Assembly: GCA_013115135.1 (NCBI GenBank)
Contig: JABANP010000147.1
Location: 1-64,000 of the forward strand
DNA: 64,000 nt
DNA from: Perkinsus olseni
Taxonomy: Eukaryota; Perkinsozoa; Perkinsida; Perkinsidae
Reading direction: 5' to 3'
Notes under the pieces: model-generated
Seen by the model: only the letters and a program-made list of their open reading frames with translations
Told to the model about the DNA's origin: nothing
The model's database searches: none
Translations under genes and position numbers: made by a program
In this document: positions 35,780 through 47,348 of the stretch, piece by piece
Position numbering within the stretch: the first letter of the stretch is position 1
Layout of the letters: each line of letters opens with the position of its first letter

Positions 35780-36259
35780 TCACACAATGACGCCTTTGAG
35801 GTCTTCCAGTCTGGGTGGTGGATGATCTCTCCTCCAGACTTGAGCTCTCCTGGTATACTCATCGATATTGGAATCAACGAACGTACCGATCCACTCACTG
35901 CCAGCATCATAATCTTCCGGAGGGTGGTTCTCAATGAAGGCGAATAGACTCTTGCACTTGAGCTCTGTCATAGGGCTTTGGTATTTCTCTTTGATTTCTT
36001 CGAGGAAATGGTCGAAAGGATTCACTTCGCCAAAATGCTTGTGAATATCCTCGGCCACCCCTTCCACAGTCGAAGTGCTCCATGTCCTCCCTCGATGATC
36101 CTTCAACCTCGCGGCATCCAGTTTCTGTTGACCATTGCGAAACGACCTGAGAGGTGCATGTTCGTCGAGCACTCTGCAAACCCTCATTCGCCAATTACCA
36201 GAAATTGAAGGTGGTCTCTCGCCCCATCCCCATCCAGCGGAAGAAATATTTTGATCCAT
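35780..36259 (-). CDS. Hypothetical protein (single open exon)
   Basis: 159-codon minus-strand frame without stops, mildly acidic and helical (SFRNGQQKLDAARLK; VEGVAEDIHKHFGEVNPFD; PPEDYDAGSEWIGTF; IDEYTRRAQVWRRD). It looks protein-like but matches no family I know. It could be an exon of a larger gene or a retroelement gag piece. It lies between MCM4 and a gene-poor stretch. Confidence 0.4.
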   Translation of the reverse strand: MDQNISSAGWGWGERPPSISGNWRMRVCRVLDEHAPLRSFRNGQQKLDAARLKDHRGRTWSTSTVEGVAEDIHKHFGEVNPFDHFLEEIKEKYQSPMTELKCKSLFAFIENHPPEDYDAGSEWIGTFVDSNIDEYTRRAQVWRRDHPPPRLEDLKGVIV

Positions 36260-37649
36260 CTATTGTTATGTATAAGGAAGGATCCGCGCCAGATTTGGAA
36301 TATATTTTCTTACAGGGTCCTCTCAGCGGTTGGATAACCTGAAGCAGAATGAAGTCGTCAATGAAGGGGCAACATGAGCGCTGCATCCCTCACCCCGTTG
36401 GCCTCGGGGTAACGTGAGGCAGTCTGTACAGCCGTGACGGCTGTCACCAGAGATGGGAGTATGTAAAAGATGGAGTGAGTGGGCATCACAATAGGACGGA
36501 AGTCTCTGGTGGACGGTAGGGTGCAGTGGTTATCCAGGCGGAAAGCTGAGCTCAGAGACTTCACCCGAGGCTGTCGTCAAGACTAGGAGACTGGGAGAAC
36601 GGTTGATGCCCGGAGTCTCGTCTCTTACACGAATAGCGTCCGCCCGCACCGAAGCGCGGTGACGGTGCCCGATCATGTCGCACATTGTCGACTGCGGTCT
36701 GTGGACGAAGAACGAAGGTTGGAATCATTAGCGTTCTAGGAAGGGCAAGTTGCTCGACGGGATCCCACACAATGACACCGTTTTGACCACTCGGGAAACT
36801 TCACGGCGGAAGGGTAGCTACTTCGTCCGTCAATCTTCGACCGTAGTGGCACACGCGTTCGCGCATCAGAGCGCATGAGACGTCTTGTTTAGTACGCATA
36901 CTTGCGGTGTTGCGGTATAGTAACAAGATCGAGAAGTTCCGTGAAATGCTACCCGATACTATCTTCACAACAGCTGCGCGAGGACCTCGCGGCGAGGTGA
37001 ATGAGCTGTTGTTGGCTGGGTCCTATCTGAGCAGCCTTGTTCGGCATTAATTCATCGACGGGAGGTGAGAGGTACACCGAGATCGAGTAGGGACTGACAG
37101 CAGAAGAAGCCGTCGTGATATCATCCCTTGCACAGTGTATGAGGCGCCTCAATATCGCAAGTGCGGTTTGAAGTAGATCTCACGAGACGTTGAGTCTCGT
37201 AGAGCCGCCGTTCATTGGCTCAAAAGTGACTTGGCTTAAGTCGTCCAGTTGAAGTGCCTGACTGCGTTCTCTGCGCTTACCGTTGGCGAGAAGATCTCCG
37301 TCAGTCCAGGAGGGATGCGTAGGCCTCTGCCGCAGACGCTCTGCGCTCTCGAGCTCAAGCTCGGATCAACCATTAACGATGCTAGTCGGGTGCGCGTTGT
37401 TTTTCTCATCGCCGTCTTGTGCACGACTGCGATTGTTTCATTCATCAGTTCATTGACTGAGTTGAGTTGTAGTCGCTGGTTGTCACTTTCGTCTTGCGTA
37501 GTGATGCGAGTGCCGTTGCGAGCAGCCTCAGCCCTACTGGGGAGTGGACATTCACTCACGAGGCCAGTGTGTTTCCTATCTAATATGTCGAGTCATCGGG
37601 CAACGGAGGGGCCGACCACCAAGTGAGCCAAGACAGTCCGCTTCGATCT
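36260..37649. other. Gene-poor stretch
   Basis: Short ORFs on both strands. The longest pair (37249-37626 on plus and 37236-37559 on minus) mirror each other and neither resembles a known protein. Confidence 0.35.
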
Positions 37650-38729
37650 ATGAGTGAGAGTGTTCTCAGTGCTTCTGACCAAGCAGCAGCGGCGGCAATA
37701 CGCGAAAGAGCCACGGTGTCGGGTAAGGCAACCAACGCCGAAGGAGAAGGCAGTTTACTCGATAAGTAGGGCGTCGATAGCTTCCTCGAACAGAGTCGAA
37801 TCTCAGGGTTGCATCGGAGGCCTATAGAACGATTCCGGGAGTAGAGTTCGACGGAGGAGCATTCGATTGGAATAGCAACAATACGTTCAAGTATCCGACT
37901 GGGCTGCCGCAATCAGGTCACCGGCTACCAGGTATGTTTTAATGGAAGTGGATGATCCAGACGACGACGGTAAATGCCGTCACCTCGTGCGGGGCCTCAC
38001 TTGGGCTGAATATCATCAAGAGTCTGCGGCGCCGACCATTGATGAACTAGAGGCTGCCGGATTGCGATGGAGGATTTTGGTGAGTGGGCGTGAGCTACTG
38101 GCAGGTAGCGAATAGGGTATTGAGTCAGGGAGGAGGGAGGATGAAGTACAGTGCAGAGAAGAAGTCCCTGCATATCTATGGACATAGGCAATGACCTGCT
38201 GAGGCGGCGTCCTGATTTGATGAGGGCTGTGGTGTACCTCAGTTACGGCTTCCCTTGGCCAAATGGGGTATATAAACACGACGTGAGTGCGGCGGTCTGT
38301 CGCGCGGAGCTGAGTAACATCACTGTCACTCATTCAGATGAAGGTTACTGATTCGAGAGGATGTTGTCGTGTGGAAAAACAATAGTATTAATTGAAGGCG
38401 GGTAGAGTCTGATTGACGCTGCAGACTTCACGACTCGAGATGGGGGAACCCCGGCGGTTGGTGCAGCGGTGACCTCTTCATGAAGATAGGGCACGAAGGC
38501 AGTGGTAATAGGTGGTCTCACTAACTTTATGACCACTATTGAAAACAGCAACTTGGATGCTACGAGCAAAACAACACATCGACGCATTGCACAGGAGCTG
38601 TATAAACCAACGAACGAGAGACAGCACAGAAGTGGGGATTCAGATGACTTCACTGATCCCGTATTGCTGGACAATAAAGCGAGGTTACTGTCGTTTGCGA
38701 AGTCCATTATGTATTGGCTTTTACAGTAA
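37650..38729 (+). CDS. Hypothetical multi-exon protein
   Basis: ATG at 37650 (MSESVLSASDQAAAAAIRER). A clean GT-AG intron ends at about 37790 and joins ATVS to ESNLRVASEAYRTIPGVE, then FDGGAFDWNSNNTFKYPTG. Further blocks: DDDGKCRHLVRGLTWAEYH, TIDELEAAGLRWRIL, MRAVVYLSYGFPWPNGVYKH, FTTRDGGTPAVGAA, KAVVIGGLTNFMTTIENSN and a last exon ending SFAKSIMYWLLQ. Two joins need introns of only about 17-29 nt (after 37938) and 21 nt (38471-38491). The stretch between 38100 and 38400 could not be joined in phase. The blocks look like real protein, but no family is recognised; part may be degraded. Confidence 0.4.
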
Positions 38730-39480
38730 CATACGGGGTGGCAAACATATGCAGGCAGCAGCCAAGGACACCACAGCATTCCGAGAGCGCCTGCTAGTCG
38801 TGGTGTAATGATTAGTCTGCGAGGTTACCATCGCTCTTTCATTAGGGAAGATTCGGTGCTTGGGAGAACGCTCCTGCGATTTGAGAAACATTGCTCCGAA
38901 AGAGTGTACAATCGGGACTTCCATCGCTTCGACATCAATTGGTACTTTGTTGTTTTCCGACGGGTCCGTGCGTGCAACTGGTCAAGCCGTAGCTAGAGGG
39001 TAGACAGCGGGAATACAGTCAAGCACGTAAGAATAGCCACTCTTAGCGCCTCACATTCGATGATACGAGGATAACCTGGGTTTGCTCAGGTGCACTGCGG
39101 AATGACTCAGCCTGAGCGGGCACACTGCAGAACGAAAGTAGGTGTCACGGTACTGGTCGAGACTAGCGCTAGCATTTTCGCGTTACGACGATACACCTCC
39201 GGTGTTAATGAAAGACCTAACCTCGTTGGGCTCGTACGATGATCAGCCCTCTGGGCCATCGTTAGCTCATGTCTCCTGTTCAGTGCTTCTCTATCATAGG
39301 TTACTATTCGAACGCGCGACGATCTTGTCGTGAACGTACTCCAGAATGGACGATAGACAGCCTCTGTCTTCAAGCGCTGAGTTCGACCACTACATAGCTA
39401 GCGGGAGGTCCCCTCAAGCAAGAGAAGTCTCTGCTGCGAGAGTCAACCTAACGATGCCCCTGCAGTTCATTAATCTCCAG
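38730..39480. other. Gene-free stretch upstream of Cys-rich copy 4
   Basis: Short ORFs only. No similarity to the flanks of the other Cys-rich genes was seen. Confidence 0.35.
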
Positions 39481-39660
39481 ATGGTCCAAGCGCACACCCT
39501 GATCGCCGTTATATGCTTCGCCATCCTTGGCCCCCTCTCGGAATGCCATGACCACCCTCGTGCCTTGGAAGGGCTCGTCTGCCCAGGTTTCTGTGACAGG
39601 TGCCCTTCTAACTGTCACTGCTCAGTTCAAGTTTGTTGTGGATGCCACTGCGAATGCTGA
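39481..39660 (+). CDS. Divergent small secreted cysteine-rich peptide, copy 4
   Basis: 59 codons from the ATG at 39481. Hydrophobic signal-like segment (AHTLIAVICFAILGPLSE), then a mature part with C-x3-C-x2-C-x3-C-x-C-x4-CC-x-C-x-C-x-C ending in CGCHCEC. The FC-x2-C-x3-C-x-C core and the C-x-C-E-C end match the peptides at 0.3, 2.3 and 9.5 kb, but the rest is diverged and the flanks are unrelated. An in-frame start 27 bases upstream (39454) is possible but would put a non-hydrophobic extension before the signal. Function unknown. Confidence 0.5.
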   Translation: MVQAHTLIAVICFAILGPLSECHDHPRALEGLVCPGFCDRCPSNCHCSVQVCCGCHCEC

Positions 39661-40649
39661 TTCGCAGCCGCCATGCAGCTTCACACAGCTACTCCCTTGC
39701 TCCTCGAGATATTTACTCTTTGTATGCCATTGAAGAATTTCAAACTTTTTCAACACCTCGGTTGGTATTTAACACAATAGCGCAGTCGTTTGGACTGCTT
39801 TACAAAATACATCTCAACTCGAATAAGACTTGAGTTGACTCGTCGAGTCTGGGAGTAGGTAAACCTGGCCCGAAGATTGACAATATCATCTGATAGAAAG
39901 TTCTATCGATGTTGCCAGTCGTATCATGAACCTATCGCATGGAGACTAGTTGATAGCGGGTGCCCATACTGAGAGCTTCCACGAGTTACCGCACCACCAT
40001 GATCACCACCATGATGATCAGTCCAATGGTGATTAAGTCTGGTGCCACCACTTTTCGCCTAAGCAAAGCTGACGCGGCGCGAGTGTAAATGCCATTGGCT
40101 CCAACCCGATTCGACAATACACTCTGAAAAGCACTAGTCGCAGCCGCCCGCACCGGATTGAACCTAACCGAATCCTATTTGGCCCCTGAATTCCTCCTCC
40201 CCCCGCTGGCGTCAAATGTTGGAATCCTAGCATGATACAATGAAGTGCCCACACGCCGTGATGAGCCTCGATCAGGAACTCCTAGAAGAACCATTGTTAT
40301 CAGAGCATTCTGGATTATCCTGAGCACCGGATGAAGAACCAGTACTTACAGCTTGGGACTGAATGCCCGAATAATACAATCAGCGCAGAACCGAGCTGCA
40401 GAAGCCTAGGTCGAGTCAAGTGGACTTGGCGAAGTCGGTTGAATTGACACTCCTGTAAGCAGTGAACACAAGAGGCAAGTACTGGGGTTGAGTTATTAGT
40501 ACTAGTTACGAATAGTCAATCACTGACTATGGACTGGATACTATCCAGTGAATAAGGACTAAGAGATAATACAGCTACATTATACATTATCCATCAGCAG
40601 CAAACCCGAGCAGCTAACGATACATACGTCTTACCGTGAATCATAAGAT
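39661..40649. other. Gene-free stretch
   Basis: Holds a palindrome-rich patch near 39990-40035 (ACCACCATGATCACCACCAT and TGATGATCAGTCC) and an ACTAGTTACGAATAGTCAATC-type AT-rich stretch near 40500. No gene seen. Confidence 0.35.
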
Positions 40650-41570
40650 TCACAGCGAGGCCTCGTTAGCTCTCTCATTCAAATGCCGGACCTCCAGCAT
40701 AGCCCATATAGCCATAAGTTCAGCCTTCGTTGGCCCTCGGTGGTGCTTCACAGCATTACCACTGGCAGCCTTACCCGGTAATGTCAATGCCTTGGCGATT
40801 CGACTGCCCGGGGCATCCTCAAGATACTGCAATCTCTCAAGCATCGGTAATGCAATGCCTGCCGCCGCCTCGACAGCGCTGTAGATCTGAGCGCTCGTGT
40901 AGCCCTTAGATCGGAGACTTTTGATACGGTCCAGACCAGCGAGTGTCCATACACCGTAATTAGCCTTGAACTCACACTCTGTTACGACTTGAGTCCCCCT
41001 ACCCTTGCAAGCTCTCCCTAGCAATCGATGTAGTGAACATCGGCTGTCACGTCGGCGAGAGCCCATATGAAGCCTCCTGAAGGAACCATCATCTTTGAAC
41101 AACTTGGCGGCCAGCTCGGAAGGGTCAGTGAAGACAGGGAAATCTAATGCTTGTGGTTGTTGTTGTTGAGCGGGTTGTGGAGGCTCAGCTCGAACCAGCG
41201 GCTGGAACTCGGCCTTGGGCTGCGGAGGCGTTGGCTGCCGCTGAAACTTCTGCTGAAGGGTTGCCAAGTACCGAGTACGTTCGTTCATGAAGGCGGCCAT
41301 CTGAGCTGCTGTAGACATGAGTGACTGTTGTTGTTGAGGAGCTGAGGGCAGTATCGGGCCTTGAGGACGAACGGGCATCACTCGACTCTTCTGCTGCTGA
41401 GGGGTGGGTATCCTCTCAGATGTCGGCAATACCGGAATAATCGGCAGTTGTGACGGCTGCTGCGGCTGTTGAGGGGCTGCTGGTATGGCCGGACCGGCTG
41501 CTTCGTGTCCCTCGGAAGGATGATGGAACAGTATGGTATCGGATGGTGAAGGGGACGGACTTATGCTCAT
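40650..41570 (-). CDS. Gln/Pro-rich intronless ORF, possible Gag
   Basis: 306 codons from the ATG at 41570, uninterrupted, unlike almost every other gene here. Residues 1-150 are Pro/Gln-rich and disordered (APQQPQQPSQLP; PPQPKAEFQPLV; QPAQQQQPQ). The C-terminal half is more ordered: DFPVFTDPSELAAKLFKDDG, TQVVTECEFKANYGVWTLAG, KSLRSKGYTSAQIYSAVE, GIALPMLERLQYLED. The absence of introns and the disordered-then-helical layout would fit a retroelement Gag, but there is no zinc knuckle and no neighbouring pol. Could equally be a host gene with a low-complexity N-terminus. Confidence 0.5.
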   Translation of the reverse strand: MSISPSPSPSDTILFHHPSEGHEAAGPAIPAAPQQPQQPSQLPIIPVLPTSERIPTPQQQKSRVMPVRPQGPILPSAPQQQQSLMSTAAQMAAFMNERTRYLATLQQKFQRQPTPPQPKAEFQPLVRAEPPQPAQQQQPQALDFPVFTDPSELAAKLFKDDGSFRRLHMGSRRRDSRCSLHRLLGRACKGRGTQVVTECEFKANYGVWTLAGLDRIKSLRSKGYTSAQIYSAVEAAAGIALPMLERLQYLEDAPGSRIAKALTLPGKAASGNAVKHHRGPTKAELMAIWAMLEVRHLNERANEASL

Positions 41571-42389
41571 TTTGACGTTATTAAAGACTGCACCAAGGGT
41601 CGGACCACGCACGGGGTAAGACGGGAAGTTGCGCTGTCAGCCCAAACTGCGCAGTTTCGTAATCTCGCTCGCCCATGTGATCGATTTTGAACAGCGCATG
41701 TAGGGAGAGGGTGACAGGGACACACAAGCACGCATTGGTTCAAGGAGATGCGCAAGTAGTTAAGTGAGTGGATGAGGGCAACCAACTCAGAACTTGATTA
41801 ACCCCGCGCTTAGCATATACTTAGAAGCAGCTGGACTTTCCATTAGTCCCACCACGGAGAACACGACGGATCTTGTTGACTTATCTCGATAATATTATCA
41901 TGTTGAGCATGATCACGAGGCAGACTCTATGCGTTGCCCGGACACTTCCAGTGAAAAATGATGGAGCATCTGACGCAAAGGTATTTCGTTAAGTACGCTA
42001 ATCTCGACAACGAGATCTCTTGACACGATTTCCATCATGTCATACCGATACCACTTCATGCGCATCTCATTGAACGTTCATAACATCAACAGCAATATTC
42101 TGTTTATGCCATACCTCATTGCATGTGGGATGCGTAACGACCGTTGGTTAGCTTGAGGAATCACACAGTACGCCACAGTTGGTGCCACTTACCACTTCGG
42201 GATGGCCGAAAGTAATACCATGAACATCGGAAGATACCTCTTGCAGTATTTCTGCATGTATGATGACCCATCCTCCACCTCCTTCGAGTGTAGCTCGGCA
42301 TCAGCCTAGGTCGCTGCAGCAGCTTCGACACCTCAGCCTACCTATTGTAACCAATCAGCGTATCTTTAGGTCGAGCATGGTGATCACAG
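41571..42389. other. Unresolved stretch
   Basis: An ATG at 42037 opens MSYRYHFMRISLNVHNINS and ILFMPYLIACGM, with further short coding-like pieces to 42306, but no in-phase gene could be built. Confidence 0.3.
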
Positions 42390-42596
42390 GTACCAACCTA
42401 TGATCCTGAATCTGGTCAATGGAAAGTCATCCCCTATATTGTGAGAAGTCCGGACGCTAAACGTCCTCGAATCGAAGGTCCGGAGACAATGCCGGGCGAT
42501 GGCACTGAGGAAGATTCCCTCTCCCCCGCTGAGGGGTCAAGGTCCCCTACCAATGCTGGGGATCCAGTGGTAGTAGGGGTGGTGGTGGTAGGATAA
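42390..42596 (+). CDS. Probable last exon of an unknown gene
   Basis: Starts after a TGATCACAG acceptor: VPTYDPESGQWKVIPYIVRS, then a basic patch like a nuclear signal (DAKRPRIEG), an acidic/Ser/Pro stretch (EEDSLSPAEGSRSPTNAGD), and a stop at 42594-42596. Composition and reading frame look like a real protein tail. Upstream exons are not resolved. Confidence 0.35.
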   Translation, partial: VPTYDPESGQWKVIPYIVRSPDAKRPRIEGPETMPGDGTEEDSLSPAEGSRSPTNAGDPVVVGVVVVG

Positions 42597-43570
42597 GTGT
42601 ATTCGGCTTGGAGTGGTATATGGAGATCATCTGAAGCTTGACGTAACATAATGCCAATGATAAGAGATAGAATCCTTGGGGCTGCCTCTGGGGATGGTTG
42701 ATGCGATTCGGGACGTCTGAGGAACCTTACAAGTTGTGACATCAATTCTAGTGTCTTAGCGAGTATTATGTTGTTCCGTCCCGCTTAGCCCGAACATGGT
42801 ACACAGCCGGCACACATGCCAGTGGACGATGGTATAACACACGAAGAACGTCATGCACCAATGGGGAAGAGGATTCCGCAAAAAGTTGGTATTGCCAGCG
42901 CAGCCTCCGAAAATGCATCTAATAAAAAGCCCACTGGCGGGAGCGCCGCGGTAATCGCTGATTGAAAGGTGGTACGAACCCACTTGAAGCCTCCCTAGGT
43001 TAATGGCTTCTCGGCGTCGCGTAATGAAGAGGAACGTCAGAAGGCAATGATGGTGAGCTGCTGCTGCTGCCCCCTTCCAGTCGACCTGCCTCATCAGGTT
43101 CACTTGGTTCCATTGGGGGGCTCTACCGGCACATGCCCAGAAATTGAGAGAATCCTAACCAGAGACAAGCCGGACATATTAATAGGTGGATAGCAGCCTC
43201 TGGGAGTATGGCAGAGAGAGCGTGTCAGGTCGGCAACGCTCGAGTAGTGGTACTGGAGGCAATGTCGTAACCTGTGCTCATGAATCCTGCAGTAGACGAC
43301 ATTTGATGGTCAGCCTGAAGGCTAAGGTAGATGTCCATGCAATTGCTGTACTATCGATCCATTACTATGTCTCGCTTTCTCTTAGTTACTTGATAATCAA
43401 AAGCCCCAATTGATCTTGACAGTCCGAGATCTCAGTAATGATGGGAAGGGCTTGTTTCTTAGTCGGTATAGCAATCTTCGGATGAGCCCCATCTAAGATG
43501 GGCCATCTTACACTAGGATGAGGCATGCATCATTTCAGGCAAGAGTGGGAGTTATCTCAACGGTCGTAAA
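42597..43570. other. Gene-free stretch
   Basis: Short ORFs. Some T-arm-like sequence (GGTACGAACCCAC near 42975) is present, but no surrounding exons prove an intron. Confidence 0.3.
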
Positions 43571-44107
43571 ATGAAGCGCCACTCCCTGGTGGAATTAAGC
43601 CTCGGTGATGTACTGCATATAACTAACAATACTGCTGGCGATGATTTAGATGCCGAAGTGGGCTGGAGGGTAGCGGATGCAAGTAGTACACGGGAGGACG
43701 CGGGTTCTTTCCCGGAGGCAGGCATTATATCAACTCAGGTACTACCATCGCCTACTGGTCGAGTAACCGTTAATCTGATGTATCTTTTCCCACCACGTTT
43801 ATTACTAAAATGTACAATTTCTGTCGGTATACTTTTGTGTTGGCGGCTGGTTGCTAAGGAATACTCAGCATATCTTCTCTGACCCCCTCAATGAGCATAT
43901 CCAAGGTCGAAGCGGATGCTCAAGGCACAAAAGGAGGTCAAAGCCGACTCGGCAGATCAACTATTCGAAGATGCCCGAGATGACCTCGGCGTGTTGAGTA
44001 ACCTCCTAGTGGAGATCGAGACCATGCGGAGCGTCGGCGAAGGGGTACCCGAGGAGAAAGTAATACATGGAAAGATGAACGTGTACGCTTGTGGAGTAGC
44101 CCGATGA
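43571..44107 (+). CDS. Hypothetical protein, at least two exons
   Basis: ATG at 43571: MKRHSLVELSLGDVLHITN, then NTAGDDLDAEVGW. A second good exon at about 43914-44107 encodes LKAQKEVKADSADQLFEDAR, DDLGVLSNLLVEIETMRSV, ending KMNVYACGVAR. The joining exon is unclear because the frame reads through a T-rich, poorly coding stretch (43740-43880). A T-arm-like sequence (CGCGGGTTCTTTCCCGG) lies in the putative intron near 43718. Helical C-terminus; no family recognised. Confidence 0.4.
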
Positions 44108-44360
44108 CGAAGGCGTAATTGATGCGGATTCGTTATTGAATTATTTGTATGGTTCGTATTTTTTCAATGAAAGAATAATGAAAAGAATTTTCATTTCTCT
44201 GTGAATTTTGGTACGCCGAACGCTTTTCTTATGTCCATCGCTGTTTAACAGATTTTCTCGTCGGAATATTCTATCAGGACTTGATTGAGATCAGGTTTAT
44301 GAAATTTTGATGCAGCTGCAGAAAATACGGCGGAATCATCGGCAATTGAGGGCGGTAGCG

Positions 44361-45239
44361 ATGGCCGATGAGGAAGCAATAAATCAAGCGGTGAAGAGCC
44401 AAATGCATGAAGCAATTATGGTAGGATGTATTTGGTTGGGTGTGGTAGAAGTATTCGAGAGGTCATCAGGCGAGGGAGAAAGCAGCTTTCCGCGGGTCGC
44501 TCTATGAGCAAGTTATCTCGGCCACTGAGCATCCGGTGATGAACGATATGTCCAAGTTGGCGGAGGGGATGGGGAAGGTCCTAATCGGGAGGTCTCTGGT
44601 TCTATTCTCGGTCGGGGCACTCGTGGATGCACTGACATATCGGCGTCGTTGCCACGCATGGCCAGCGTTGCTGAGGGTTATGGAGTTTAGACGTTCCCTT
44701 CTACCAAGAGCTTTGATGAGATTGACCGGAACCTAGCAGCTGAGTTGAAGGCCCGGCAAGAGTTGGAAGGGACTCTGGACGGATTGTAATATGGGGAAGG
44801 TTATCTATTGCAAGATAGATGGATCTGGGTGTGGGCTGGGGATGGTAAAATACGAAGTGTGAGACTATCGGATATTCTCGACCCCAAGGATGCTATTATC
44901 GATCGCGGGATCGATTAGGGTTACCAGTATCACTAATTTGTGTAGATGCAGTCAGCGAGAGGAATCCGCGAAGGATTTGGAGTCCCGCGAGAAGTTGCAC
45001 AAATTGGTTGATCAGTAAGTATCTGTTGGTATCTTGAGGTTGGATCGCGTCTCACTCATTAATACACACCGTTTTTTATACAGCTTAGTAAAAGATTCCT
45101 CAACCGATCAACTCAATGCGTCGTTCATCCCATGCTGATTCCGTCTTTCAGGCGACTGGATGAATTGCAGAAGGTCGTGAATCCTCTCATGAAGGCCTTC
45201 GGCAGCGAACAGCCACAGCAGCAGCACACTTCGACGTAA
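44361..45239 (+). CDS. Coiled-coil protein, function unknown
   Basis: ATG at 44361 (MADEEAINQAVKSQMHEAIM; an in-frame ATG 51 bases upstream is possible). Exons then give YSRGHQAREKAAFRGSLYEQ, TEHPVMNDMSKLAEGMGK, SFDEIDRNLAAELKARQELE, REESAKDLESREKLHKLVDQ and RLDELQKVVNPLMKAFGSEQ, with a PQQQHTST end. The intron after GMGK is long (about 44579-44711) and holds a T-arm-like GAGGTCTCTGGTTCTATTC. The protein is almost wholly helical. No family recognised; the neighbouring gene downstream starts 233 bases on. Confidence 0.5.
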
Positions 45240-45471
45240 TCATTGTTTCTACCCTCATGTTGCCTTGCGTTCACTTGTACCCTCCTCCCGGTTGTTTCTC
45301 CAGTTGCGCTTCGTGTGGAATTGATGACGATAGTGCCTATGATTCAACAGTGCTGAGCGTTTGGAGACTGGTTGATGGATTTGCTAGTACACCGTCGTTC
45401 GAGATCTTCCCTGGAGACTCCTTTTTCTCTGTTACGTTTTGTTGTTATCAGTTTCTACTGTCTGCTCTAGA

Positions 45472-47348
45472 ATGGCAAAGTCCATCCTCATACTAGGGGA
45501 TGGCGATTTCTCATTCTCAGCATCATTAGCCGAAGCTTTGCTCAGTCCGGATGAAGAAGAGTAGTACTCCAGGGTTTTATCTCGGGGGTCGATCTATGAT
45601 ATTTCAACGAGGGCATTCGGCGCATAGAGGTGATTACCGGTGTAACAGTATCGGCTGAAAGGATCTCCCAGTAGTGGTGTAGAATGAATGAGGAAGATTA
45701 TGGTTGACATTTGAAGGGTGATAGTGTTGATGAGGAATCATCTCAGATGATTCATTTGCGAAGATACGGATACCAGAATAACTTGGAAAGATAGACGAAC
45801 TTACTGCGAAAATAGGCTCTATCAGTACGAGAAACGTTGGGAATTTCGTGAAAAGGGTAATTCCGTTTTGATGGCTGAGAGTGAGGAATCATGCTGGCAT
45901 CGGTTTGGCTGTGGAAAATGAATGAAAATTCATCGGGCATTCACGCTAAAATGCCGATCTACCGTCGTATAAAGTCGAGGATTATACGGTATTAATGTCC
46001 TGTTGTGATGATCAGGCGGCATTTACCTGTTTTATCACTCTACCTCGGGCTGTTTCCCGATACCTCCACAATACGATTATTATGCACGTCTTTCGATACG
46101 AGAGAGGACTTGGATAAGAAATATGGACGTGCGGTGGAGGCTAATTTGAAGATATTGCAAGATTACAACATCTCGGTTCAACATGGCGTCGATGCTGTGA
46201 GGCTGCCTGAAGAAATGAAAGGAGAGGTAGTAGTAGTGTACACGGGTGTCGCGCGCCATAAAATTCCGTTCGCGTCGTGTCAGCTGTTCGATGTTATCAT
46301 ATGGAATCATCCCCATTTGGGTGTCGAGGACGCTAAGCTTCATCAAGTGCTAATGGCCCACTTTGCCGACTCCGCTAGGTGAGTGTACAAGAATCTTGGA
46401 TCGGTAAAACACTTTGGGGGGCTGCCAACCGAGTGCGTGGTCATTGATACCGTTATCGATGGTTTTCATTGCCTCAGGCGAGTTCTCCGTAGTGATGGTC
46501 GAGTCCTTCTTTGTTTGGTCGACGGTCAGGCAAAAAGATGGAATCTTGCAAACTTGGCATCCCTCAACGGTCTACATCTCATCGGCAAACCTCGACCTTT
46601 CCCTGTGGAATTATTTCCATCATTTAGAATGGTACGGAATAGGACGTATCAGACTTTCAAGAATCATCAGACGCAGAAGCAGTGGGTACCTGCTGGCAAC
46701 GACGCCGAAGTCGAAAGTATGTTCTCGACGTTATACGTGCTGGCGAAAAATCGGTGCAGTGGTAAGGCGGAGCGATGCGATTCTGGCGATGGAAACAGTG
46801 GAGAGTCTCCGATGAAGAGGGCGAGGAAGAAAGCAGGGGATTATGTTTGTGAAATTTGTGACAAACGTTTTACAACGAATCAGGGATTATTTACCCATAA
46901 TCGTCAAGTGCATGAACTGGGACTCTATCACAATAGAGTGGGTGTGAAGTGTTCGGCCTGCGGGGTGGAGTGCCGCGATGAGGAAGGCTTGGCTCAGCAT
47001 AGAGCAGCGAAGCATTCGGGAGTTCATCTGGGCCGGAAGGTGGAGAGTGCAGCATTACGAGGGACGGGAGAGGTTTGCAAAATTTGTGGATATCGATTGA
47101 TGGAAGGGGAAAGCAATGGTGGGAACATTGACGGTCATTTGGGTATGCTCCGGCCAGTGGATGAAGAGGAGTTTAAGTGTGAAGAATGCGGCAAGGAGTT
47201 CGTAGACGGTCGAGCGTTGGGCCAGCATCAACTCTTCTGTGGAGATCGGAAGGGAAGGGATCGGGGTAGTAGGGTGAATGGGGCGTGGGCTTGGGGGATG
47301 CGTTATCGCTTGGATTGTTTTGAAGTGGCGGTAGATTCCATAGTATAG
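45472..47348 (+). CDS. BMT5-like (DUF2431) methyltransferase with C-terminal C2H2 zinc fingers
   Basis: ATG at 45472: MAKSILILGDGDFSFSASLA, the SAM-binding start of the 25S rRNA m3U methyltransferase (BMT5-like) domain. Later: LCTSFDTREDLDKKYG, ISVQHGVDAVRLPEEMKGE, and LFDVIIWNHPHLG joined across a 57-nt intron, then RVLRSDGRVLLCLVDGQ. This is the whole domain. A linker (KAERCDSGDGNSGE) leads to four Cys-rich fingers: YVCEICDKRFTTNQGLFTH, VKCSACGVECRDEEGLAQH, a C-x2-C...H type (EVCKICGYR) and FKCEECGKEFVDGRALGQH. Probable role: rRNA uridine methylation, with the fingers adding RNA or protein contacts. Exon 1 to exon 2 (45560-46070) is uncertain; IRRIEVITGVTVSAERIS there may be a small exon. 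Confidence 0.75.
46227..46283 (+). other. Intron with TGTCGCGCGCCA core (family B)
   Basis: 57 nt, GT-AG, joins EEMKGE to LFDVIIW in phase. Contains GTGTCGCGCGCCATAAAATT, like the cores in the introns at 49825, 48782 and 19832. Confidence 0.75.

Noticed and set aside
38345..38779. 144-codon minus-strand ORF with hydrophobic stretches
   Set aside because: The plus strand gives protein-like exons with splice signals; the hydrophobic reading is the complement of polar codons.
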